Source: Streptomyces adustus (GTDB lineage Bacteria; Actinomycetota; Actinomycetes; Streptomycetales; Streptomycetaceae). Taken from it: 39,202 nt of DNA. The notes beneath the pieces are model-generated. The model was not told the origin of the DNA. It made no database searches and saw only the letters and a program-made list of their open reading frames with translations. Positions within the stretch are counted from its first letter, which is position 1. Each line of letters opens with the position of its first letter. Below are positions 19,925 through 27,907 of the stretch, in pieces. Location of the stretch: positions 1 to 39,202 of the forward strand of contig NZ_VJZD01000068.1 in NCBI RefSeq assembly GCF_009377175.1, given 5' to 3'. Made by a program: the position numbers and the translations under genes.

Positions 19925-21181
19925 TTACGCCGGGCCGCCGCGCGGGCTAGCCGCACCCTGCACGCCGAATGCCGCGTCGATGGCCTTGCGGGCACGGTCC
20001 TGGCTGTTCGGCATGAGGTGCGTGTACGTCCGGAGCGTGAATCCCGGGTCGGAGTGACCGAGGTACTCGGCCAGAGCCTTGATGTTCTCTCCCGAGTCCA
20101 GCAGCACCGACGCGTAGTAGTGCCGCAAGGCGTGCATGCCGTGCTCTCGCGACGGCTCGAACCGCTCCCCCGGGGCCCGCTCCGGGATGACGCCGGCCGC
20201 GATCAGGGCGGGCTTCCACAGGTACGCGTTGAAGTAGTTCCTGTTCAGCGCTTTCCGCTCCCGTGAGTAGAACAGCAGCTTGGCCGTGACCGGCGGCCCC
20301 TCCGGGGTCTTCCACGGCAACGTGACGTCGATGGGTGACCGCCGGGTGATGTGAGCGGCGAGCGCGTCCGAGACCACGTCGGGCAGCGGGACGTCACGCA
20401 ATTTGCCGCCTTTGGGCGGGGCGAACACCATCTGCGGGCCGATCAGCTTGACCTGCCGCACCACGTGGACGACTCCCCCGACGAAGTCGACTTCGTCGAC
20501 AGCGAGCCCGAAGATCTCACCTTGCCGCAAGCCACATCCGGCCCCGACGTCGGCGATCGGCGCGTACTGCCTCGGAAGTCCGCCCCGGACCGCGACCACC
20601 CGATCATGCGTCCACGGCTTGAGCTTCCGCCGGTCCAGCTTGGGGGCCCGCACCGATCCTGCGCGACAAGGGTTCCGGACCAGAATGCCGTCGTCCACAG
20701 CGGCGGCGAACACCGCGGAGACGTTCGCGAAGACGGTCCGCTGATACGACGCTGCCATCCCGGAGTCGGCAAGGGCCCGTGCCCACGTGCGGATGTGGGC
20801 GGGTTGAAACGCGCTCATGGAGCGAGAGCCGATGTAGGGGAAGGCGTGCAGCCGGAACCGCAGCTCCATGTTCACGATGGTGGAAGGGTCCGTGGTCTGG
20901 GATGCCAGCCACTGCGTGGCGAACTCCTTGAACGTCACCTTGCCCGAGGACGGGTCGACGTACTGGCCACGGGTCATGTCAGCCGCGATCTGAGTCAGCC
21001 ATGCTTCCGCGAGTCGCTTCTGCTTGTCAGGGAACGACTTGCTGCGCTCGCTCCCATCCGGCGCAACGTAGCGCGCCCGGTAGCGCAAGCCCGTCCCGTA
21101 CCGGTCGCTCCTTGTCTTGATCGTCTTGCCGTTGAGTGCCGTCTCGGTCTTGTACCAGCGGTCTTGGATGTGGCCGGCCAT
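19925..21181 (-). CDS. int: Tyrosine site-specific integrase
   Basis: A 418-residue recombinase that inserts and excises the element. An N-terminal arm-binding segment and a SAM-like core-binding domain (about 85-165) precede the catalytic domain. Catalytic residues are R219 (GCGLRQGEIFGL), H350 and R353 (HALRHYYAS), H376 (LGHSDPG) and the nucleophile Y386 (LRTYTHLM). The full set is present, so the enzyme should be active. It reads toward attL. The ATG is preceded by GAGAGGA. An 81-residue xis gene lies 81 bases upstream. Confidence 0.95.
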   Translation of the reverse strand: MAGHIQDRWYKTETALNGKTIKTRSDRYGTGLRYRARYVAPDGSERSKSFPDKQKRLAEAWLTQIAADMTRGQYVDPSSGKVTFKEFATQWLASQTTDPSTIVNMELRFRLHAFPYIGSRSMSAFQPAHIRTWARALADSGMAASYQRTVFANVSAVFAAAVDDGILVRNPCRAGSVRAPKLDRRKLKPWTHDRVVAVRGGLPRQYAPIADVGAGCGLRQGEIFGLAVDEVDFVGGVVHVVRQVKLIGPQMVFAPPKGGKLRDVPLPDVVSDALAAHITRRSPIDVTLPWKTPEGPPVTAKLLFYSRERKALNRNYFNAYLWKPALIAAGVIPERAPGERFEPSREHGMHALRHYYASVLLDSGENIKALAEYLGHSDPGFTLRTYTHLMPNSQDRARKAIDAAFGVQGAASPRGGPA

Positions 21182-21207
21182 GCGGCGGCGGTCCTCTCGA
21201 CATGCAA

Positions 21208-21238
21208 CAGGGAGAGCCGGGCGTAGCGGCTCTCCCTG
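21208..21238 (-). terminator. Hairpin between xis and int
   Basis: A perfect 12-bp stem (21208-21219 with 21227-21238) and a 7-base loop in the 81-base xis-int gap. On the minus strand it precedes the int ribosome site, so it may act as an attenuator that keeps int expression below xis. Confidence 0.5.
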
Positions 21239-21262
21239 CTGTCTTGGGGGGAAGGTGGTTGT

Positions 21263-21508
21263 CTACGCGGCGCCCTGGCAGTCGCGCTTGCGCTGTACGA
21301 CGTAGGCGCGCACGTCGGCCGGGTCGTAGCGGAGGTGCTTGCCGATCCGAAACGCGGGCGGTCCGGTGCGCTTCCTGCGCCACTGGTAGACGGTTTCGAG
21401 CGGCACTCCGAACATGTCGGCGATGTCGTCAGGGGTGAGGTAGCGGTCCGGGAGGCCACCCCGGAGGGCCGCGCGAGGGTCGGTCGTAGAGAGAGCGGAT
21501 GCGCTCAA
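21263..21508 (-). CDS. xis: Excisionase / AlpA-like DNA-binding protein
   Basis: A small helix-turn-helix protein (81 residues). The MerR-like excisionase motif is YLTPDDIADMFGVPLETVYQW, followed by the wing PPAFRIGKHLRYDPADVRAYV. Such proteins bend attachment-site DNA and steer the integrase to excision. The start is chosen as the TTG at 21508, because GGAGG lies five bases before it; a GTG at 21520 would give 85 residues but overlaps that ribosome site. It is probably cotranscribed with int from a promoter in the box-rich region upstream. Confidence 0.88.
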   Translation of the reverse strand: MSASALSTTDPRAALRGGLPDRYLTPDDIADMFGVPLETVYQWRRKRTGPPAFRIGKHLRYDPADVRAYVVQRKRDCQGAA

Positions 21509-21559
21509 TGAGTCCTCCACGCGTTGGGTGCGTGCGTATCTGTCCGAAGCTGGGATTTC

Positions 21560-21766
21560 TGCGTCACCGCGTCACGTGCGTCAATCAGGCTTCTGACCTG
21601 CGGGTTCCGGTGACGCAGCGGGACGGGCCCTGCGTCACCGATGACACGGACGCTCGTCACGGGGTGACGCTGATGACGCGGAATGACGCAGGATTCGCCG
21701 TCTGCGTCACCGCTGTCGCCGCAGGTCAGCGGCCGTCTGTCGGGCCCGTGGTGACGCAGTGACGCA
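21560..21766. other. Iteron-like array of TGCGTCAC/GTGACGCA boxes, candidate origin
   Basis: At least eleven copies of TGACGC or its complement occur in about 207 bases. Examples are TGCGTCACC at 21560, 21631 and 21703; GTGACGCA at 21610, 21751 and 21759; and partial copies at 21569, 21577, 21664, 21673 and 21684. Both orientations occur and two copies are head to tail without a gap. An A-rich stretch (21774-21795) follows. The array lies between the replication genes and xis, in a 443-base gap without a supported gene. It fits iterons of an origin, or operators over the xis-int promoter. Confidence 0.7.
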
Positions 21767-21886
21767 GATCTTCCCTACTTAGGAAAAAGAAGGGGTGGTG
21801 TCTGCAGGTCTTTACGTCCTGTTCAGGGCTTGAAGAACGGGCCGCTTCGCGGCGCGACCCGTGCAGGGCGGCTGCCGCCGCCGAAC

Positions 21887-21928
21887 AGCAAGAGGAGCAC
21901 CCACCCGGCGTGGCGTGCTCCTCTTGCT
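21887..21928 (-). terminator. Terminator of the replication operon
   Basis: A perfect 14-bp stem (21887-21900 with 21915-21928), with a 14-base loop that can pair further (CCA with TGG). It lies 24 bases after the stop of the replication ATPase on the minus strand. Confidence 0.8.
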
Positions 21929-21951
21929 TGTCCGCCTGTCCGGGCGTGCGG

Positions 21952-23433
21952 TCAGAACGCGGTCTGCTGCGCGGGCGGCGGGGGCGGGGCCTGGCGGCTG
22001 AGTTCGATGTAGCGGGCGGCGCTGGTGCGGCCCCAGTCGACCAGGACGCCCCGCGCGGCCAGGGTGGGCTGGATGCGCCGCAGCCGGTCGGAGAGGACCT
22101 TGCCGGTGGTGGGCCAGCCCTTGGGCAGGGGGCGGCATTCCTCGCCGCTGTAGAGGGCGGTCAGGGCGTGTAGCCATTCCGCCGACGTCATCCGCTCTTG
22201 CGTGCCCGGGGTGAGTTCGGCGGCGTGCTTGAGGACCGTCTGGGCCAGGAGATCGCCCTCGATCACGTCGTCGTTGAGGTCGTCCAGGCTGGCCCGGTAT
22301 GCCTCCAGCGTCCCGAAGCCGGTGGCGGTGTCGAGCTGGGCGCACAGGTGGGCGAAGTCGGCCATGCGCAGATCGGTCGGGGTCTCGGCCTGTACGGCGC
22401 GGACCTTGACGGTCAGGTCGAGCAGGGAGCCGAGGACGACGGGCAGGATCTCGGCGTACTCCGCCCACAGCTCCGCTTCGGTGCGCCGTACCCGGGGGCG
22501 TTCCAGACGCAGGGTGAGGAGTCGTTCGGCGAGGTCGGGGCGGATGACGCCGACGTCGATGCCGGTCAGCAGCATCGGGCGGCGGTAGCGGGAGCGGACG
22601 ACATCGCCGTCGGTGAACAGCGCGCGCTTGATGCTCTCGGCCCCGGTGATGACGCAGCACATGAGGTCGGACAGGTCCGGGGGCAGGTGGGAGAGGTTGT
22701 CCAGGGCGGTGATCCACCCGGCCGCCACCGCCGTGATCATGTTCTCCTCGTCCTTGGGCGCCCGCCGCAGATCGCCGGTCATACCCTCGATGATCCGCAC
22801 GAGCATCCGCCCGCCGGTCGACTTGCCGGCGCCCTGCGGGCCGGTGAGGAACGGGGCCGGGACGGGTACGGACGGCCCGAGGCAGCCGATGAGCCACGCG
22901 ATGGCCAGGGCCTCGGTCTTGGCGTCGGCGAAGTTGCACAGCCGCATCAGCAGGTCGATGCCCTTGCCGTCGGTGTCCTTGGCGGGCAGGGGGAGTTCCC
23001 CGGTGAGCTGGGTGCGCCGCCAGCACACCTCTTCGGGGTCGGGGATGCGGATGTCCCAGCCGGTGGGGTGGATGCGGACGGACCGGCCGTCGTCGCGGCC
23101 GAGGTCGAGCCAGGTGGCTCCGTCGAATCCGGGGGCGACGCGGATGTGGGTGGGCTGTACCTGCTCGGTGAGGGCGAGTGCCTCGATCAAGTCCAACGCC
23201 TCCTTGAGGGCGGTTCCGTTGAAGACGCCGACCCCGTCGCGGAAGAGGCCGACCATGAGTTCCTGGCGGTGGCTCCCGGTCGTGCCCTGGGAGCGGATCG
23301 GGCGGGCCACGGGGTGGCCGGTGCGCTGCGCGTACACGGTCCCGTCCACGGTGCGGAAGTACCGGAAGTGGGACTGGGCGTAGTCCGTGATGACCTGCCG
23401 GGCGGGGCTCTTCTCGTCGTCGGACACGGTCAC
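21952..23433 (-). CDS. P-loop replication ATPase (helicase-like), partner of the Prim-Pol
   Basis: A 493-residue ATPase. The Walker A motif is GPQGAGKST (198-206). A short acidic strand ITALDNLSH (about 241-249) could be Walker B. A sensor-like LLTGIDVGVIRPDLAERLL follows (about 288-306), then helices resembling the C-terminal part of phage primase-helicases. The protein has no primase part itself; that is the product of the preceding gene, with which it overlaps by GTGA (23430-23433), so the two are translationally coupled. Together they form the replication module of a Prim-Pol-type AICE. Assignment to helicase superfamily 3 is my inference. Confidence 0.8.
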   Translation of the reverse strand: MTVSDDEKSPARQVITDYAQSHFRYFRTVDGTVYAQRTGHPVARPIRSQGTTGSHRQELMVGLFRDGVGVFNGTALKEALDLIEALALTEQVQPTHIRVAPGFDGATWLDLGRDDGRSVRIHPTGWDIRIPDPEEVCWRRTQLTGELPLPAKDTDGKGIDLLMRLCNFADAKTEALAIAWLIGCLGPSVPVPAPFLTGPQGAGKSTGGRMLVRIIEGMTGDLRRAPKDEENMITAVAAGWITALDNLSHLPPDLSDLMCCVITGAESIKRALFTDGDVVRSRYRRPMLLTGIDVGVIRPDLAERLLTLRLERPRVRRTEAELWAEYAEILPVVLGSLLDLTVKVRAVQAETPTDLRMADFAHLCAQLDTATGFGTLEAYRASLDDLNDDVIEGDLLAQTVLKHAAELTPGTQERMTSAEWLHALTALYSGEECRPLPKGWPTTGKVLSDRLRRIQPTLAARGVLVDWGRTSAARYIELSRQAPPPPPAQQTAF

Positions 23434-24284
23434 AGTCCCAGCGTGGTCAGGGCGTTGGTCCACGCATCCGTGCAGTGCCGGAGGGTCTCGCCCTTGGCCT
23501 GCGCGGCGATGAACAGCCGGTTGACGTGGGTGTCGGTGAGGCAGCCGCACCGGCCGTGCGTGGACAGCACCGCGAGGAAGGTCCGGTAGACGGTGGCGTG
23601 CACCGCGGCGCGGGCCTTGGTGATGCGCTGTTCCGCCATGGCGACGCCACGTTCCAGGTAGGTCGATGTGCGGTGAGGGCACTTCCCGCCCCCGACTCGC
23701 GCGGGCTCGGCGACGGCCACCGGTCGGACCGGCGAGGGGCCCTTCACGGTCAGCGCACGGACGACGTCCGGCAGCGCCGTCATGGTGCCAGTGCCGGGCC
23801 CGAGCCACCGCGCGTACTGCATGGACGACTTGACGTCCACGCCGGGCCGCACGGCATTGGCGGACTGCATGACGCCCTGGTAGATCCAGTGTTCCCCCCG
23901 AGTTGTCGGCACGGTCTGTGTGGCGGGCAGGGTGGCGCGGGCCCATGCGATGGCGTCGGCAGTGTCGAGGTCGACGACGGTGAGGTCGCCGCCGCCAGGG
24001 TGGTAGGCGACGGACACGGCGGTGCGCCATGCCGCGGTCCACGCGGGCGAGGTGAGGACGTGCGGGTCGGTCGTGGCGGCGGCCCATGCGTGGCAGGGCG
24101 CCGGGCAGTGGCAGGGGCCCGGGTGTTTCATGTTCGGCCGGCCGCCGCACGCGTTCTTCGCGCAGGTGCGGCAGTTGCCGAATGGCACTTTCCCAGCTCG
24201 TAACGGCAGTACGGGCACGCCGGTGGCTGCCAGGGCGAGAGCAACAGTCAGGTGCTCTCGCCGAACGTCGGTCGGTTGGGTCAT
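23430..24284 (-). CDS. Bifunctional DNA primase/polymerase (Prim-Pol)
   Basis: A 284-residue archaeo-eukaryotic-type primase-polymerase, the replication initiator expected to start copying of the excised circle. The catalytic acidic pair is seen in LTVVDLDTAD (D105 and D107), with the nucleotide-binding GEHWIYQ further on. A cysteine-rich patch near the start (C38, C41, C46, C58, C60, C64) suggests a metal-binding loop, common in plasmid and phage Prim-Pols. The ATG follows GGAGGTCTCCC. It is coupled to the downstream ATPase by a four-base overlap. Confidence 0.87.
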   Translation of the reverse strand: MTQPTDVRREHLTVALALAATGVPVLPLRAGKVPFGNCRTCAKNACGGRPNMKHPGPCHCPAPCHAWAAATTDPHVLTSPAWTAAWRTAVSVAYHPGGGDLTVVDLDTADAIAWARATLPATQTVPTTRGEHWIYQGVMQSANAVRPGVDVKSSMQYARWLGPGTGTMTALPDVVRALTVKGPSPVRPVAVAEPARVGGGKCPHRTSTYLERGVAMAEQRITKARAAVHATVYRTFLAVLSTHGRCGCLTDTHVNRLFIAAQAKGETLRHCTDAWTNALTTLGL

Positions 24285-24326
24285 GCTGGGAGACCTCCAC
24301 AGGTCTGTTGAGGGCGGGTGGATTGG

Positions 24327-24361
24327 CGGCGGCCCCGGTTCTTGGCGGAAGGGGGCCGCCG
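24327..24361 (-). terminator. Terminator-like hairpin after the traB-like gene
   Basis: A 10-bp perfect stem (CGGCGGCCCC 24327-24336 with GGGGCCGCCG 24352-24361) lies 26 bases after the translocase stop and before the Prim-Pol ribosome site. It could separate transfer and replication transcripts. Confidence 0.6.
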
Positions 24362-24386
24362 TTGTCGTTCGGTCGGGCGGGAGTGG

Positions 24387-26291
24387 TCAGGCTGCTTCCT
24401 GGCCGGGCAGGAACATGCCGTCGTCGCTCTTACGGACGGCTCCCGCGACGGTGAGTGCCTTGATCTCGCGGGAGACGGTGCCCTTGTTGATGCCGGTCCG
24501 GTCGGTGACGTCCCGCAGGGTGCGAGCACCCTCGTGCACGGCCCGCAGGACCCGGTCCCGGTTCGTCTCCGCACCGATGGACACCGGGGCGTCGTCGGCG
24601 GCCGGGGTGGCCGGCTCCTTGACCAAGCGCAGCGGGCTCGCGGCGGGCTTGGATGTTCCGCGCTTCCAGATGGGCCGGTCGGGCAGGGCGATGACGTCGG
24701 CCGGGGAGAACGCGCGGGTCTTGACGGGGTTGGGCCTGGCCTTGGGCCCGGAACGCAGCATCGCGACGCCGGGCATGGGCAGCTTGTGCGCGTGCCATCC
24801 GTCCTCGGTGGCGTCCTCCCCGAAGACGACCCGGGACTCTGAGGACGTCGAGAGGGCGAGGGATGCGCGGTAGGTGATCTGGGCGCTGATCTGCGGGTCC
24901 AGTCCGGGACTCTTGCCATCCATGGTCGGCTTCTGAGTGGCCCAGATCAGGATGATTTCGGCGGCGCGGGCCATGCGGGCCAGGGTGCGCAAGTTCTCCA
25001 TGATCTGGCCGTAGTCCGTGCCGGGACCGTCCTCGGTGCGCGGTGCCTTGAACTTGGCCATGGAGATGACCTCGGCGCCCTCGTCCACGAAGACGGTGAT
25101 GCGGGGGCGGTCGGGGCTGATCGCGATCACGTCGCTGCCGCGCGGAATCTCGTCCAGGCGTTCGTGCATCTCCTCCACGAGTTCGTCGGTGACGTCGAGG
25201 ACATCGTCGCGGCGCACAGCGGTACGGGCGCGGTGTTCCCAGTTCAGGGCTTCCACCCGCTTGGGATCGATGACAATCAGCCGGTGATCGGGAGCCTCGG
25301 AGGCTTCCGCAAGCAGGGCCCGCGTCGACCAGGACTTGCCCGACCCGGAAGTGCCGGCGACTAGCATCCGGCGGCCCAGCGGCACGACCACCGGATCACC
25401 GGTGACCGTGTCGACTCCCCACGGCGCCCCCGGCTGCCAACCGGACAGGTCGATGCCATCGGCCGCGCTGCGCGTGCGCAGGGTGATGGTGGCGCGGTCG
25501 CCGTGGCTGCCAGAGGTGATCTCCATGCGCAGGTCGGTCCGCGCTCCGAGCAGGGCCCGGATCTCGTCCGCCTTCGCGCGGAACGTCTTCGGCGTCCACC
25601 GACCGTCCAGGCGCACGTGCGAGACGAGTCCGGCCGGGGTGAGCTTGGCCGAGGTCGGCACGGTGCCGGACAAGCCGCGGGCGTCAGCGTGCTGCACCCA
25701 GAACGACGGATCGAGCCGCGAGGCGAGGCGCCGCTCCTCCGCGCTCATCCCGTCATCGAGCCGCACCGACGGCTGACGACGCCCCAGCCACAGTCCTGCG
25801 ACGTTCAGCCCGATCAGCCCGGCGGACACGGACGCCGGCCACACGGTGAACGCGTGCGTGGCCTCGGTCATCAGCCACGACGCCAGTCCGCCCGGCACCG
25901 CGTGCGCGGCATGCAGCTGCACCGCACGCGCGGTGAGGGTGGCCGGGTAGTTCTTGCGCGCCACCTTCATCACCGACCGCGCCTGGCTGTGATGCTGCCG
26001 TGCGGCCTTGTCCGCGGTGCGTGCGGCCCGGCGGTTCGTGGAGAACGGGTTGTTCGATGCCTTGCGGGCCGCGCTGCGCTGATTGCGCGCCATCACAGCG
26101 GTGGAGCGGGCGGAGTTGTGCTCCCGCTGCGCCGCCATGAGCGCTTTCAGGTTCTCCGGGGTCCGCAGTAACGTCCGGCGCTCCGCCTCGCGGTCCCAGC
26201 GGGCCGCGAACGGCGCGCACACCGGTGCGAGCGCGTCCAGCGCTGTGTTGGTCGTCGCGCTGGTGGTCGACCATGCTTGCTTCCAGTCCAC
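24387..26291 (-). CDS. traB: FtsK/SpoIIIE-type DNA translocase, TraB-like conjugation protein
   Basis: A 634-residue motor that in AICEs moves double-stranded DNA between mycelia. An N-terminal basic region (about 60-115) is followed by a membrane helix pair (about 130-170, ending SVSAGLIGLNVAGLWLG). The motor domain has Walker A GTSGSGKS (313-320) and Walker B ITVFVDEGAE (398-407). The C-terminal 60 residues form a winged helix (GARTLRDVTDRTGINKGTVS) like FtsK-gamma, the part that reads repeat sequences in clt. The GTG at 26291 follows GGAGG at seven bases; longer frames have no ribosome site. The repeat-rich gap upstream may be its target. Confidence 0.9.
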   Translation of the reverse strand: MDWKQAWSTTSATTNTALDALAPVCAPFAARWDREAERRTLLRTPENLKALMAAQREHNSARSTAVMARNQRSAARKASNNPFSTNRRAARTADKAARQHHSQARSVMKVARKNYPATLTARAVQLHAAHAVPGGLASWLMTEATHAFTVWPASVSAGLIGLNVAGLWLGRRQPSVRLDDGMSAEERRLASRLDPSFWVQHADARGLSGTVPTSAKLTPAGLVSHVRLDGRWTPKTFRAKADEIRALLGARTDLRMEITSGSHGDRATITLRTRSAADGIDLSGWQPGAPWGVDTVTGDPVVVPLGRRMLVAGTSGSGKSWSTRALLAEASEAPDHRLIVIDPKRVEALNWEHRARTAVRRDDVLDVTDELVEEMHERLDEIPRGSDVIAISPDRPRITVFVDEGAEVISMAKFKAPRTEDGPGTDYGQIMENLRTLARMARAAEIILIWATQKPTMDGKSPGLDPQISAQITYRASLALSTSSESRVVFGEDATEDGWHAHKLPMPGVAMLRSGPKARPNPVKTRAFSPADVIALPDRPIWKRGTSKPAASPLRLVKEPATPAADDAPVSIGAETNRDRVLRAVHEGARTLRDVTDRTGINKGTVSREIKALTVAGAVRKSDDGMFLPGQEAA

Positions 26292-26333
26292 GAAGAGTCC
26301 TCCAAAGACACGTGGATAAGGGCCGGTGCGCCG

Positions 26334-26584
26334 TTGCGTGGCGTCACCGGCCCGCCCGAATTGCGGTAGTTGGCGCTGCCGGTTGCGTCGGCAACACCGG
26401 TTGAGCCCCTGCAACCGCCCCTGACCTGGGAAGTTGCAGAGTTGCGCCGTTCCGGGGAGGGGGCCCCTACGCGCACGCGCGCGTAGAGGCGCGGAAAATG
26501 GGGTCACGCAGCGTCTCCACGGCACCCTGCGCGGCCGTTCGCGACCCCGAGGGTCTTTTGCCCTACGCGGGAGGGGGGTCGCGA
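26334..26584. other. Repeat-rich non-coding region before traB, candidate transfer locus
   Basis: A 321-base gap without a gene. GTTGC or GCAAC occurs at about 26333, 26382, 26391, 26411, 26433 and 26440 (plus ATTGCG at 26360), including the inverted pair GTTGC-GTCG-GCAAC (26382-26395). Then come CTACGCGC-ACGC-GCGCGTAG (26467-26486) and a 10-bp inverted repeat TCGCGACCCC/GGGGTCGCGA (26539-26548 with 26575-26584). Such clustered repeats beside traB recall the clt loci of Streptomyces conjugative plasmids, or the traB promoter with operators. Confidence 0.5.
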
Positions 26585-26612
26585 GCCCTGCGGGCCGTCT
26601 ACGGGTTTCGGA

Positions 26613-26984
26613 TCAACGGGCCTTGCGGCCGTACCGCTTGACGGCCACCTTGCCGTCGCTGCCGCCCACCGACCGGACGACCGTGACCACGCCCCACGCC
26701 ATGACGGCGGCCAGCAGCGCGAGGATCGCGAGGTTGGCCGCGATGGCGGTGAGCACGCCGACGAGCAGCGGGCCGAAGTAGACGCCGGCCGCGACCGCCC
26801 CGGCACCGACCCCGGAGCCGAGCGCCACACGCTGGACCGTGCGGTCCGGGGGCGCCTGGTGGATGTGGACGACCTGCGGGCCGGTGGGCTGCTGCACCGG
26901 CAGCGTGGCCGGGTCGGCGTAGACGTGCTGGCCGTCCGGGAGCTGGACGACCGTCAACGGGCGGTGTGCGGGGAGCTGTTCCAT
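26613..26984 (-). CDS. Small membrane protein, DUF6251-like
   Basis: A 123-residue protein. A polar N-terminus (MEQLPAHRPLTVVQLPDGQH) leads to two transmembrane helices (about residues 48-70 and 74-96) and a short basic tail (GSDGKVAVKRYGRKAR). The ATG follows GGAGGG at seven bases. Proteins of this look are common in Streptomyces AICEs, and I recall the label DUF6251, but the role is unknown. Its place next to traB suggests part of the transfer or spread machinery at the membrane. Confidence 0.75.
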   Translation of the reverse strand: MEQLPAHRPLTVVQLPDGQHVYADPATLPVQQPTGPQVVHIHQAPPDRTVQRVALGSGVGAGAVAAGVYFGPLLVGVLTAIAANLAILALLAAVMAWGVVTVVRSVGGSDGKVAVKRYGRKAR

Positions 26985-27079
26985 GACGCACCCTCCGGGG
27001 CGTTGTGAGGGAAAGCCGCAGGCAATTCGCCTGCCGAGGGACGGCGGGAAGGCGTACCGGGTCGCGCGAGGGGGCGTGG

Positions 27080-27907
27080 TCAAGTCATGCACCAGCCGGA
27101 GTCACATCCGGAGTCCCATTCGTCGAACGGCAGCGTGTCCACGCCGTCCGGGATCGCCTTGCGCAGCGGCCGGTTGAACCGGGTCAGCCAGACAGGGTCC
27201 TTGCCGCGTTCGTCGCGTCGGCGGTTGAGGAGTTCTTCGAGCTGACAGGCCCGCTCGAACAGCTCAGGTTCGTCGCGGCGCATGTCATGCCAGGTCTCAG
27301 GCCGGTGGAACGGACAGAACCAGCACGACGACTTCGGCGGCACCGGCAGACCCGCATCCCGGATGATCCGGGCGCAGTCGATACGGCGAATTCCGCGCTC
27401 CAACAGCGGGTACTCGATCCGCTCGTGCGGCTCACAACGCCGCTTGTTCGCCCGGCCGATCTCATCCAGGCTGATGCCGATCCCGACCGTGGCCGGATGG
27501 TCTTTGGTGGCGCCGCGGCGTTTGAGCTCGTCGCCGACGACCTTGATTTTGAAGCTGGCCGTGCACGAGCGCGTGCCGGGAGCGCCGTTCGACATCCGCA
27601 CCGGGATCTTCAGCGACCGCGAGCCCTCCCGGGTGAGGTCCTGATACAGCGTGCGGACCTCACCCGAGCGCTTCATGACCCGGTCCAGAACGACCAGCTC
27701 AAGGCCGTGCGCTTGGGCGTAGGGGATGGCGTACTCGCGCAGGTAGGCCAGGGTTTCGGGGTGCTCGGAGTCGTCCCCGACGTTGGCCATGAGGAAGGTG
27801 CGGTAGTCCAACTCCCCCTTGGCCGCCAGGACCAGGGCAGCCGTGGACTGCACCCCGCCACCGAAGCTGAAGCTCTTGAGCGCTGAGGTTGGGGCTGTCG
27901 TGGTCAT
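27080..27907 (-). CDS. PP-loop ATPase, PAPS-reductase-like
   Basis: A 275-residue adenine nucleotide alpha-hydrolase. The PP-loop is SFGGGVQS (14-21), which adenylates a substrate. Cysteines C115, C158, C178, C195 and C198 (the last two in CWFCPFH) could bind an iron-sulfur cluster or zinc. Relatives in phages and mobile elements are labelled phosphoadenosine phosphosulfate reductase, but true sulfate reduction is unlikely here. DndC-like sulfur transfer to DNA or tRNA modification are alternatives. It overlaps the GGDEF gene by ATGA (27904-27907). Confidence 0.8.
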   Translation of the reverse strand: MTTTAPTSALKSFSFGGGVQSTAALVLAAKGELDYRTFLMANVGDDSEHPETLAYLREYAIPYAQAHGLELVVLDRVMKRSGEVRTLYQDLTREGSRSLKIPVRMSNGAPGTRSCTASFKIKVVGDELKRRGATKDHPATVGIGISLDEIGRANKRRCEPHERIEYPLLERGIRRIDCARIIRDAGLPVPPKSSCWFCPFHRPETWHDMRRDEPELFERACQLEELLNRRRDERGKDPVWLTRFNRPLRKAIPDGVDTLPFDEWDSGCDSGWCMT

